DNA of 64,000 nt from Lamellibrachia columna (Eukaryota; Annelida; Polychaeta; Sabellida; Siboglinidae). Every line of letters starts with the position of its first letter. The stretch's first letter is position 1. The position numbers and the translations under genes were made by a program. Shown one piece after another: positions 16,857-61,617 of the stretch. The stretch is from assembly GCA_963662155.1 (NCBI GenBank), contig OY759261.1, forward strand, positions 45,081,056-45,145,055, written 5' to 3'. The notes below the pieces were generated by a model. It searched no databases. It worked only from the letters and a program-made list of their open reading frames with translations, and was not told where the DNA came from.

Positions 16857-17260
16857 TGAATTACAACGATTATTACGCGCGCCAGGCTGGCGGTGCGCTG
16901 CCCTACTTCGCCGGTGCGCAATACCAGCGAGGTCACGGACTGGGCAGTCTGTTCGGCAGTCTGTTGCGCAGCGCCATGCCGCTCATCAAGAGAGGTGCCG
17001 TGGCGTTGGGCAGGGGAGCGTTGAAGACCGGCGTTCGCATAGCCGGCGACGTCTTAGCGGGTCAGAACATAAAAACGGCTGCCAAAAGACGCGTCACCGA
17101 CGCCATCGGTAGTATTCGAGCCCCTCCTGGTAAACGTATAAAACGAACGGCCGCAAAGGCGACATTCACTGCAGTCAAGCGCCGCCGCAAGAAACGGACG
17201 TCCCCGAAACGCACTGCCGACATATTCGACACCGACGACAAAGATGGCGTTCGTGCATAG
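16856..17260 (+). CDS. Basic Gly-rich virion protein of Polintons
   Basis: A 134-residue protein. The N-terminal half has GGALPYFAG, YQRGHGLGSLFGSLLRSAMP and GRGALKTGVRIAGDVLAGQ, which can form amphipathic helices. The C-terminal half is strongly basic (KRRRKKR) and ends acidic. The pattern is conserved next to Polinton capsid genes and recalls adenovirus minor core or membrane-active proteins; that comparison is inference. It overlaps the major capsid start by 17 bases. Confidence 0.75.
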   Translation: MNYNDYYARQAGGALPYFAGAQYQRGHGLGSLFGSLLRSAMPLIKRGAVALGRGALKTGVRIAGDVLAGQNIKTAAKRRVTDAIGSIRAPPGKRIKRTAAKATFTAVKRRRKKRTSPKRTADIFDTDDKDGVRA

Positions 17261-18560
17261 ACAGTCGTGCGAGGGAGTCAAGACCGAGCTGGATCTCTTT
17301 ACCGTACCCCCCACTCAGACCTGCATCGTCGAGAGTCACGTGGTGGAACATCAACCCACGGCCTCTCTGGACTCTGGAGGACCGATAGAATTCTTCATCC
17401 CCGGATCGGGAGACGATTACATGGATCTCGCCAACACGATGCTACACTTGCAGGTGAAGGTGACGCGAGCCAACGGTAACCCTATCGACGCGGGCGAACC
17501 CGTGGGACCGGTGAACAACTGGTTGCATGCGCTGTTCAGCAATGTCGACCTCTCCCTGAACAACACGCAAGTGACCTCTTCGTCCTTCAACGCGTACCCG
17601 TATCGAGCCTTCATAGAGACGCTGTTGAGTTACGGATCCGACGCCAAGTCGACGCAGATGACGAATCAGCTGTGGTACAAGGACAAGGCCAGTCGCATGC
17701 ACACCACCGAGCTAGCCGCCGGACCCGATCCTAACCCCGGATTCGTGACTCGTCGAGAGTACATATCCAACAGTCGCGTGGTCGACATGATGGGTCGTCT
17801 CCACGTGGATATGTTTCTGCAGGATAAATTCCTGATCAACGGCGTCGACGTCAAGTTACGCCTGGTGCGCAGTAAGCCCGAGTTTGCGCTGATGGCTGCT
17901 GGAGCGAACGAGTACTCGATAACCGTCGTCAACGCGTCCTTGTTCGTCAAGAAGGCCACCATCGCTCCGGCCGTGCAGAAGGCTCACATCTTGGCTCTCG
18001 CTCGGACCACGGTCAAGTATGCGTTACGACCCGTCGAAACCAAGGTGTACTCCATTCCCACGGGCGCTCTGTCGCACACGCACGAGAACCTGTTCCTCGG
18101 CTCCCTGCCGAAACGTCTCGTACTGTGCTGCATCGACAACGACGCCTACAACGGCACGTACGCCACAAACCCGTTTCACGCCAAGAACAACGACATCAGC
18201 TTCGTCGCCGTGTACGTCGACGGTCGTCAGATACCCGCCAAACCCTTCCAGCCCAACTTCGCAGACAACCTCTTCGCCAGGAGCTACGCGAGCATGTTCA
18301 CCTCGACCGGCAAGGTGTGGCAGGACGAGGGGAACTGTCTGACACGCGAAGAGTACCGAGACGGCTACACCTACTTCTGTTTCGACCTGACCCCCGACCA
18401 GTGCGACGGTCCCTGCTTTAATATGGTACAAAAGGGCAACCTGCGCTTAGAATTTCATTTCCGTGCAGCGCTTCAGACCACCGTGAACGTCGTCGCCTAC
18501 GCCGAATTCGAGTCCGTGCTGGAAATCGACAAGAACCGCAACGTCATCTACGACTACTGA
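17244..18560 (+). CDS. MCP: Major capsid protein, double jelly-roll
   Basis: A 438-residue protein with the typical Polinton major-capsid start (SCEGVKTELDLFTVPPTQT), then GPIEFFIPGSGDDYMDLANT and FSNVDLSLNNTQV. Later come YISNSRVVDMMGRLHVDMF and FNMVQKGNLRLEFHF near the C-terminus. Double jelly-roll proteins build the hexons of icosahedral Polinton-like virions. The frame is intact, so the element keeps a complete capsid gene pair. Confidence 0.92.
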   Translation: MAFVHRQSCEGVKTELDLFTVPPTQTCIVESHVVEHQPTASLDSGGPIEFFIPGSGDDYMDLANTMLHLQVKVTRANGNPIDAGEPVGPVNNWLHALFSNVDLSLNNTQVTSSSFNAYPYRAFIETLLSYGSDAKSTQMTNQLWYKDKASRMHTTELAAGPDPNPGFVTRREYISNSRVVDMMGRLHVDMFLQDKFLINGVDVKLRLVRSKPEFALMAAGANEYSITVVNASLFVKKATIAPAVQKAHILALARTTVKYALRPVETKVYSIPTGALSHTHENLFLGSLPKRLVLCCIDNDAYNGTYATNPFHAKNNDISFVAVYVDGRQIPAKPFQPNFADNLFARSYASMFTSTGKVWQDEGNCLTREEYRDGYTYFCFDLTPDQCDGPCFNMVQKGNLRLEFHFRAALQTTVNVVAYAEFESVLEIDKNRNVIYDY

Positions 18561-18561
18561 G

Positions 18562-19041
18562 ATGGACACCCTGCAGATCGCCCGTCTACTGGCGATGGAT
18601 CCGAAGACCGCATCCTTCTTTGGTGGCGTCGTACCCCGAGATGGACTGCCTGCAACAATTGACGCTCTGCCGATCGCCTTCGTGTGCAACACCGACGACG
18701 CCGAAGAACCGGGCGAACACTGGATAGCACTGTACCTGTCCTCCGACGGGCGCGGCGAATACTTCTGTTCGTACGGTCTGCCGCCTCGTCACGCGGCGTT
18801 CCGCACCTTCTTGAACAAACACTGTTCCGAGTGGACTCATAACAGCACGAGACTCCAGAGTCCTCTGTCTAACGTTTGCGGACAATATTGCGTCACTTAT
18901 ATCATGCTTCGTTGTAACGGCGCTCCTATGAGAACTTTCGTCAACGCTTTCCACACCGATCTGGTCGCTAACGATTGTCGCGTGTTCGATTGGATCAGGC
19001 TGCTAAAAAAGGGTATACCGTACTATAACGTGTCATACTGA
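18562..19041 (+). CDS. PRO: Adenain-like cysteine protease
   Basis: A 159-residue Ulp1/adenain-type protease expected to mature virion proteins. Visible active-site elements are H53 in GEHWIALYL, Q99 in RLQSPLSNVCGQYC, and the nucleophile C106. At the position of the usual acidic triad member, where relatives read FDSYGLPP, this copy reads FCSYGLPP (C69), so the acid is replaced or shifted. It starts two bases after the capsid stop and is the last gene of the block. Confidence 0.88.
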   Translation: MDTLQIARLLAMDPKTASFFGGVVPRDGLPATIDALPIAFVCNTDDAEEPGEHWIALYLSSDGRGEYFCSYGLPPRHAAFRTFLNKHCSEWTHNSTRLQSPLSNVCGQYCVTYIMLRCNGAPMRTFVNAFHTDLVANDCRVFDWIRLLKKGIPYYNVSY

Positions 19042-19042
19042 G

Positions 19043-19154
19043 CCTCTGGCGCGGTGGTCGCTCCACCCGTAAGCTCGCCCTCGAACCTCTGGCGCGGTGG
19101 AGACACCCGTAAGTTCGCGACCTCTGGCGCGATGGTCACCATTCGCAAGTCGCC
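19043..19154 (+). repeat. Right 3' module: three CCTCTGGCGC-hairpin-CGTAAG repeats
   Basis: Three units start at 19043, 19086 and 19121 with CCTCTGGCGC. Each has an inner stem that differs in sequence but still pairs: GGTGG/CCACC, GGTG/CACC and GATGG/CCATT. Then comes CG(T/C)AAG, then CGC or CGCC that can pair with the initial GGCG. Changed bases that keep pairing suggest selection on structure. The cluster is followed by an ATC-rich run and AATAAA, as on the left. Confidence 0.65.
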
Positions 19155-19248
19155 TCCACTTCATCATCATCTTCATCATACCCGGCTCGTTGTATCCAAT
19201 CGTATACGATCGCCTCGTTTGTACTGCTGCTGCCGCTTTGTTGTATTT

Positions 19249-19254
19249 AATAAA
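19249..19254 (+). terminator. Poly(A) signal of the polymerase-to-protease unit
   Basis: AATAAA 208 bases after the protease stop, with a GT-containing stretch downstream (ACGTGTGC). I see no other obvious poly(A) signal between the genes of this block. Confidence 0.65.
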
Positions 19255-19326
19255 ATACGTGTGCACCGTACGATTGCGTTCGTCTCCTTACTGGGTCAAC
19301 GACCCTTCGGCACATACACGTAACTA

Positions 19327-19541
19327 GGTCACTGTTCGTTCCTCCTCCGGTCGCTAGGGGCGCGGCACGCGCATGCGCGCCACGCTGAGCCGCCGCCGCC
19401 GCCGCCAGGGGGCGCTCCAAGGTCTAGTGCTGCTTTCTGATTGGCTGCGCGCACTCATTAGCGGTGGGCGATATTAGGGTCGTTTTACTTTGATCTTTTG
19501 ATGGCCCGATAAGGGGGACCCAAAAACCTCTGCTAACTACT
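19327..19541 (-). repeat. Right terminal inverted repeat, 215 bp
   Basis: Reverse complement of 1648-1862 over its whole length with no mismatch seen. It ends CTAACTACT next to the target duplication. Confidence 0.95.
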
Positions 19542-19547
19542 TGTCGA
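19542..19547. repeat. Right target-site duplication (TGTCGA)
   Basis: Exact copy of 1642-1647 directly outside the right terminal repeat. Confidence 0.95.
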
Positions 19548-20139
19548 TGATTTGAACAAAATACGATTTTTTTTATTAAAGCGACTGCAGATGTTACATA
19601 GACTATTCACACACTACATATTTGGACATCAACGAACTGGATTAGCGATAGGCTAAATCAGTTGACGATGGAGTTTTAAGCTCGCCACTGTCACAAAAAT
19701 GATTAGCCGTTGTGTAGGACAGTGATTTATTTAACGGCAACTATATCCGAACACCAATCGCCCATTGCAGCATCTCCACCAATGACGGTTGTAGCCCACG
19801 ATACCGCAGCATACTTCGGCACTGCCCTTCGATCGAAGCACTCCACCGCTGAATGATGAATGGCTGTCGTATGTCCTGGTCCTACAACATGCGACGTTAG
19901 CGCTATTGTTTTGAAGCGTTCCCGCGCAGCAGATGTGTAAGCCGGTATTGTTGACTATGATATCGCAGCATGCATTGTTATTGCCTCTTCATTCAGGAAT
20001 TGTATCGCAGCATATTTAGATGTTGGTATTGTAGCTCCGGGTACCGCAGCATGCGTCGTTGCTATCTTTAAGTTGAATAGTGTCATCGCAGCAGAGGAAC
20101 AATCGTAGATTGTAAGTACCGCAGCCCGTGACGCAAACA
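19548..20139. other. Gene-free flank with scattered ATCGCAGCAT motifs
   Basis: No coding signal. From about 19800 to 20130 a motif A(T/C)CGCAGCAT(G/A) recurs about six times at irregular spacing of 40-60 bp (for example near 19803, 19962, 20005 and 20043). It may be the 5' end of the adjacent retroelement or an old minisatellite. Confidence 0.45.
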
Positions 20140-21110
20140 ATGGAGCGGTCAGAAGAAACATTTGCATACATTACGTATGTGCATACATTACGTATGTGCA
20201 TACATTGCGTAATGAACGTTAGCGGCAAAATGCAACGAAAAACACGAGCTACCAGTAAACCTAGTGCCGCGGAGCTTCCTAAAGACCGGCGAGAGCGCGC
20301 CACTAGCGTTGACATTAACCAAGGTCCGCGCTATGGCGCCACAAACGCACCAGACTGGCTTATCACTTTCTTGTCAAAGCAAGAAGAACGCGAGTATAAA
20401 CGCGAACAGCTGGAACAGGAACGGGAGCACGCACGCGATGAAAGACATGAACTGTCGATGCGTCTCCTCTGCGAGACCCTTGACAGACGTGTCCGCAACA
20501 ATTCACCACCGCATGAACGCAGCAACGGCGCCAATGACGAGTCTAATGATTCACAGACTCAACGCACTGAGACCAACGTCCAGCGCACTTCTACCGGCCC
20601 ACACGCTAAAACATGACCACCTGAGCCAATGGCAGCAGGTATAACATTACGAGAACTAGCAGCATGGAGGCGATCATGGGAAGATTTCGTAGAGCTAGAA
20701 CAGCTCGACCGTCTCCCAGCAAGACAACAGAGAACCATGTTGCGCACCAGCCTCTCTATTGAAATGCGTGCTACATTGTAATTGGCCATCGGTATAGACA
20801 ATGATGACGATATAACCGTCACAGCCATCTTAGACCGAGTCCAAGAACATGTTCGAGGCAAACGAAATGTTACACTGGACAGGATTGCACTAGAAGAACG
20901 CAAGCAAGAGGAAGGCGAGCCATTCGACCAATTTTACATTGCCTTATGAGAGATTGCCAACAACGCAAATCTTTGCCAGCATTGCATAGACGATCGTCTT
21001 ACCACGCGAATTATGTCGGGAATTCGTGATCCAGAAACAAGACGAAAGTTGTTAACATGCTTCCCCCTTCTCTGCAGACAAGATTTCATGTCTGCAGGAT
21101 GAATCAGCAA
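20140..21110 (+). pseudogene. gag-like pseudogene
   Basis: One frame runs from ATG 20140 through about 21060 with in-frame stops at 20614-20616, 20779-20781 and 20947-20949. The N-terminus is a charged, Glu/Arg-rich region. After the first stop it shows the conserved gag pattern: WEDFVELEQLDRLPARQQ, TLDRIALEERKQEEGE, then FDQFYIAL and IMSGIRDPETRRKLL. No product is expected beyond the first stop. Confidence 0.7.
20163..20213. repeat. 18-bp tandem repeat GCATACATTACGTATGT
   Basis: About 2.8 copies of GCATACATTACGTATGT plus one base, in the start of the gag-like frame. Confidence 0.85.
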
Positions 21111-21232
21111 GGAATGATGAAGCTACACTTGCGAAGAATGACCAAGGCCACACGAAAATAAACAAAGTTGGCAAGACAACATGGCATCGTGGTAAAACTA
21201 GAAATACCACCACTTCAAAACACAACCACAGA

Positions 21233-22340
21233 TGTGGTTATTGTGGCAAATCGGCTCATAAAACGCGTGATGAATGTCCTGCACGACGCAGTGAGTGTTC
21301 AATCTGCAAAAAATGGGTCATTGGGCTACGAGTTACCGACAAAAAAAAATCTGTCGACCACAATGAGTCAGATTCGCGTGCTAGACATTCTGGGAAAGAA
21401 AAAACACCGTCGTGCTCCACGCATCAAGGTACATCTTCACCATAATGCTGATGACAGCTTCATCACAACAGCACAGGCAACACCAGATACAGGGGCCGAA
21501 GCCACTGTTGCAGGGCTTGATATCCTAAAACAAATAGGATTAGACATTGGAAACACATATCACCCTCCTGAGGACACAATTATTACTGCTAATGGTACAT
21601 CATTCGAATGCGTTGGCACAGTAGACCTTCACATTCATGCAGCGGACAAATCTATGAAAGAGACGGTTCTTATTTGCAAAGAACAAAAAGGACTTCTGCT
21701 GGCTTGGTATGTATGCCGAGAGTTGGGAATCGTGCCGAATGATTACCCCAAAACAATTCGTGCCATAACACGAACAAGTGTAACAAAATCGCCAGGAAAG
21801 GATGCTACAGAAAACGAGACATCCGGCGGGCGAACACGCAAGCGTGTGGCAAGTTGCAATAAGTGCCAAGAACACCGACCCTCTCAGAAACACGAGCCAT
21901 TGCGATCGGAACCTCTACCAAAGAGCGTGTTTAAAGATGTATCGGCAGACTTCTTCCACTACGCAGGACGAGATTTTCTCGTATATGTGGATCGACTTTC
22001 AGGGTGGCCTGTAGTCTTTCATTTCCCAAAGGGGACAACTACATCTCGCCACATCATCTATGCATATCGACGAGCATTTGTGGAGCTCCGAGTCCCGGTG
22101 CGATTTAGATCTGATGGCGGTCCTCAATTCGCTTCTCGTCAGTTTAACCAGTTCTTGAAACGCTGGGGAGTTAGTGCTGCACCATCCACACCACATTACC
22201 ACCAATCCAACGGACATGCTGAAGCAGCTGTAAAAGCAATGAAAAAACTCAGTGCAACAACAACCGTGAAATGAGATCTAGACGACGAGAATTTCCAGCG
22301 AGGACTCCTAGAATATCTTGTATGTTCTTATTCACCCCTT
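21233..22340 (+). pseudogene. pol remnant: zinc knuckle, protease and integrase core
   Basis: A CCHC knuckle (CGYCGKSAHKTRDEC, from 21233) is in another frame from the following protease, so a frameshift lies between. The protease shows PDTGAEATVAG near 21485. The integrase core follows from about 21930, with ADFFHYAGRDFLVYVDR, FRSDGGPQFASRQF and HQSNGHAEAAVK, so the DDE residues are present. A TGA at 22272 and degraded sequence (LDDENFQRGLLEY) end the frame. The 368-codon open frame listed for this stretch starts out of frame and only its later part is meaningful. Confidence 0.75.
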
Positions 22341-24764
22341 CGGTATGTATTAAAACACGTTCAATACATCCGTTGTGTTACACTCATCATGAGCTTTAAC
22401 ACAAGTGAGGTCGATAACGCCCTCTGTTGCAGTACGAAGGCCTACGACAGTAGTGTCCACATCTGCTGCGACGGAGTACTTAACTGGAAAGGCAGTTCCA
22501 ACGCCTGCTGCACTTCCATAATCTGCACTACGATAATCGTTATGAAATGTTCTGTCGCTATCGGCTTGTGTCCAGGGACCGCAATGTTGCGGTCCCTTTC
22601 CCTACGACAAGGACACCGCCATCTGCTGCCGTGGACACGTAGTCGCCGGGCAGAGATGCCACTAGATATGCACTTTACCACCGTTCTTATTTAGCACAAG
22701 AGTAGGCTTACATACCACACAAATCAGTCTACTGCGTAAGGAATGTTGCCTGCGTGTTTTCCTATGAATACACCTTAGTAATATATAATGCATTTTTTGT
22801 TTTAAGCGTTCCGACCGTAACTCAAGCAGCATTTTTATTGTATTTTATTGTAAATTTCTAGCTAGTAATAAAAGTTCATTACAGACAGAAGGCGCTTTTG
22901 GTGTTTTCTCTTCACAGGAAGATCTGACAGCAATGATTTACAAACACAATCACCAATCACCGTGTACAACATGGAGGAAACTCCACCGTGGCTCGAACAC
23001 CAGAATAAGGGACGATAGCAGCAGTAGTCGAGCACAATTCATTTTAAAAAAACATGCCAACCTGAACATTATCCTAAAAGACGTTTCATGCCATTATCTC
23101 ACTATCTGATACCGAGTGAAATACCATCAATTTTTAACTGGTCACCAGTCGCATATATTAATATATCGTTTTACCGCATTCTTAATTTTATTCGCACCTT
23201 TAGTGTTTTTAACGGTTTTTGTCCATGCATAGTCCCTGTTTCCTCAGATATTTGATCAAGTGCAGGAACATTTGGGACTAGTGTTCATACTATCCAATGT
23301 GTGTGGAGTGTGTGTGGGCTCGTGCGTGCGGTCGTGCGATCGCGTGCGTGCATGCGCGTGTTCAAAACTATCAACAAGAGGGCGCAACGTGAACATATTG
23401 AATGAAGCCGATATTGTTTACCGGTTTTTACCAAAATGAGAAGGTAGGATGTGAAGATGAAGACGAATTGGTTATTCTTATTTATAAGTGCTTCTTCGTT
23501 ATTCAGTATAATACTGCTAAAACACCTGTAATGTTGACAAATTGTGAAATCCTTGCGTCGATTTTAAAGTGGTGAAATCGCTACGTTTCACGACAATGTT
23601 TGCAAATTGTCCGATGCATTTCCAATGAATCTGCAAGAATTACAAATCATCGTAACAACTAGGATAAACACTAAATGACACGGTACGACCAAGCTTATTT
23701 AGTTTTCCTCCCGGGTGTTATCAGTACGACTGGCTTGAGATACTGCCTTTTGTCCACGTGCTTGATTCCGTAACAGGTCGCGCCATCTAACGTACTTCCT
23801 ATTTGCCTCTTCATAGTTTGCATGTCACTATCATTTCAATAAGTCGTCTGGATGACGGTTTATAAACCACAGTGGATTGTATATGTCATGTCACAACTAA
23901 AGTTGTCACATTCAGTTCGAATAAAGACTTTAATACGCCATCAGCAAGTGCAACCACAAAACCTTTATTTCAACCGAAAATACACTATAGCCAGTCTTCG
24001 TCCGCAGTGCGTCTCTAAGCAAAGTATGAGCACTACAAATGTTTTTTTACGTTCATACAATATTATAGTGAAATATCATGTTTGAAACCCCTCGGATCTC
24101 CAGTGTTAATTAAGAGTTATATTCATACACCGATATGACTGAAACAAGTCGTTAGAAGGCAATCCGATGCTTCATAACATTTAAATACTTCATACGACGG
24201 GATACGAAATTAAATTAGTTGTACACTTTATAAAATGTTACATTTACAGTGAAAAGGACATTAGTGGGTTAGAAAAGAAATTCAAACAGTCAATTAAATA
24301 CCAAACAATTGGTTGATGTATTACTACAATGCTGCACGTGTTTAAGTGTAACAATCGTTCTATCCACACATGTTTATAAGTCAAACATTAAGACGCTTCA
24401 ACACCAAATATGTTTTCCTTGTGCAAGTGCAAAAAACATATCCAAAAAGAAACACTTCCACTCAGATATTAGGAATTAAAAAAGCAGCTTTGTGAATCTT
24501 CAAACTGCTTCAAACTGCTAATCGACTGTGCCATCCACACTGGAATCACGAATACGACGTTGTGCATTTGTCATCTTAATTTGTTGTGATTATAAGCGGT
24601 TTACCAGTCAGATATGCTTTACGCAACTGTAAAGTATTCCTGATATCAATTACAACATATTCGATCCCGTATAGTGTCGACCTAAATAATATTATATTGA
24701 ATAGCAAATGCAGCGTTTGTTATGATATAAGCGTTACGCATTAAGTAATATTACGCGTTACGTA
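22341..24764. other. Gene-free, AT-rich intergenic DNA
   Basis: No domain-like frame or RNA gene recognised. There is a GT/GC-rich alternating stretch at about 23300-23360. Frames at 22389-22694 and 23852-24085 have no supporting features. Confidence 0.5.
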
Positions 24765-25480
24765 ATGTCACCCTGACCCCAACTAGACCTATTCGTTCTT
24801 GAATAATATCGACATAAACATGTTGAATAATAACTAGAGCGTTAGTTATAAGATAACCGTTAGGCTACAGTAAGGTCACCCTGACCTCAACTAAGACCTA
24901 TTAATCCCTGGATGATATTGACCTAAATGTATTGAATAATACCTAAGACCTACTAAATATGTAAGGTCACCCTGACCTCAACTAAGACCTATTAATTCGT
25001 GGATGATATTGACCTAAATATATTGAATAATACCTAAGACCTACTAACTATGTAAGGTCATCCTGACCTCAACTAAGACATATTAATCCCTGGATAATAT
25101 TAACCTAAATATATTGAATAATATCTAAGACCTACTAAATATGTAAGGTCACCCCGACCTCAACTAAGACCTATTAATCCTTGGATGATATTGACCTAAA
25201 TATATTGAATAATACCTAAAACCTACTAAATATGTAAGGTCACGCTGACCTCAACTAATATCTATTAATCCCTGGATGATATTGACCTAAATATATTGAA
25301 TAATACCTAAGACCTACTAAATATGCAAGGTCACCCTGACCTTAACTAAGACCAATTACTCCCTGGATGATATTGACCTAAATATATTGAATAATACCTA
25401 AGACCTACTATATATGTAAGGTCATCCTGACCTCAAATAAGAAATATTCAATCTTGGATAATATTGACTTAATTATGTTG
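24765..25480. repeat. 91-bp satellite, each unit with AGGTCAnnnTGACCT
   Basis: Units repeat at exactly 91 bp. The palindrome AGGTCA-CCC/TCC/CGC-TGACCT starts at 24873, 24964, 25055, 25237, 25328 and 25419, and one copy at 25146 has a single change (CGACCT). A weaker copy lies at 24765. Each unit also carries a separate TTGACCTAAA half-site. Diverged units continue to about 25700. Confidence 0.9.
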
Positions 25481-25860
25481 AATCACTACTAAAACTTAAT
25501 CACTAAGAACTATTAAATCTTGGAAGATATCGACCTAAATATGTTGAAAACAAACTAAGACCTAATAACTAATACCTGTTAAATCCTGGATAATATCGAT
25601 CGAAATATTTTGAATACTAACTAAGACCTAATATCTATTAAATCCTGGATAATATCGACCTAAATATGTTGAATAAAGACTACAGAGTTAGTCTTAAGAT
25701 AGAGTTACGCAACTGTAAGATCCCCATAACCTCAAATATGACCTACTCATTCTTGGACGATAAAGACCCACATCATTAACTACAGCATTATTCATAAAAT
25801 AGGTGTAAAGCCACCGAAAAGTCATTCTGATCTCAACTTTGACTTATGTAATCAAGGATA
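25481..25860. other. Diverged tail of the 91-bp satellite
   Basis: Phrases such as AAATCCTGGATAATATCGACC and CTAAGACCTAATA recur irregularly. No gene is visible. Confidence 0.6.
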
Positions 25861-26262
25861 ATATGAACCTAAATATGTTGAAGGAGCGAAAGATGTACAC
25901 CAGAGAGGAATTACAATCATTACTGATACATAAGCACAGAAGAACCTCATGAAGTGGAATCCTGTGAATGATATAATTATTAGTGCATTATTCTATTCGA
26001 GATTTATAAAAACAACAGTGATACCAGTGTATAGCCCAACAAATGATGCTGATGATGAAGAAAAGGACATGTTCTATGAACATTTCAGAAGCAGATAGAT
26101 GCAACAACATCGCATGACCTACTTATCATGATAGGAGATGCAAACGCAAAGGTTGGTTAATCAAATAATAGATGGGAAAGAGAAATGTGAGAACAAGGAG
26201 TAGGCAACATGAATGAGAATGGTGAGCGGTATGCAGAATTCTGTGCACTGTACAACCTAGTC
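25861..26262 (+). pseudogene. RTE-like LINE endonuclease fragment
   Basis: Translated fragments keep the APE-type endonuclease pattern: KWNPVNDIIISALFYSR, then VIPVYSPTNDADDEEKDMFYEHF, IGDANAKVG, and MNENGERYAEFCALYNLVI at the end. Stops and frame breaks lie between them. It ends 13 bp before the stop codon of the large minus-strand gene, so it lies in or beside that gene's 3' untranslated region. Confidence 0.75.
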
Positions 26263-26274
26263 ATCTCGTCGGTC

Positions 26275-61617
<35,343 letters not shown>

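Larger units (their letters stand above)
1648..19541 (+). mobile_element. Complete Maverick/Polinton (adintovirus-like) element, 17.9 kb
   Basis: The element starts with AG, ends with CT, has 215-bp terminal inverted repeats and is flanked by the 6-bp duplication TGTCGA. It carries the diagnostic set: protein-primed family-B DNA polymerase, DDE integrase with chromodomain, A32-like ATPase, adenain-like cysteine protease, double and single jelly-roll capsid proteins, and several small conserved Polinton proteins. All the core frames are uninterrupted. The only clear lesion is a single in-frame stop in the accessory NADAR gene. The coding block is visibly richer in G+C than the flanking DNA. 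Polintons are self-synthesising DNA transposons that also encode virion proteins. The identical terminal repeats and exact duplication point to a recent insertion (inference). Confidence 0.97.
20140..22340 (+). mobile_element. Decayed Ty3/gypsy-type element lacking RT and RNase H
   Basis: A gag-like region, CCHC knuckle, aspartic protease and integrase core occur in the usual order, but the protease is followed by integrase within about 100 codons. No reverse transcriptase or RNase H motif is present. Several in-frame stops and at least one frameshift show it is dead. I could not identify flanking long terminal repeats or a target duplication. Confidence 0.75.

Noticed and set aside
19043..19154. 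Self-cleaving ribozyme (hammerhead type)
   Set aside because: The hairpin units lack the CUGAUGA and GAAA cores of hammerheads; no known ribozyme pattern was recognised.
20140..22700. Long terminal repeats of the Ty3-type remnant
   Set aside because: I compared the sequences at either side by eye and found no convincing direct repeat or target duplication.
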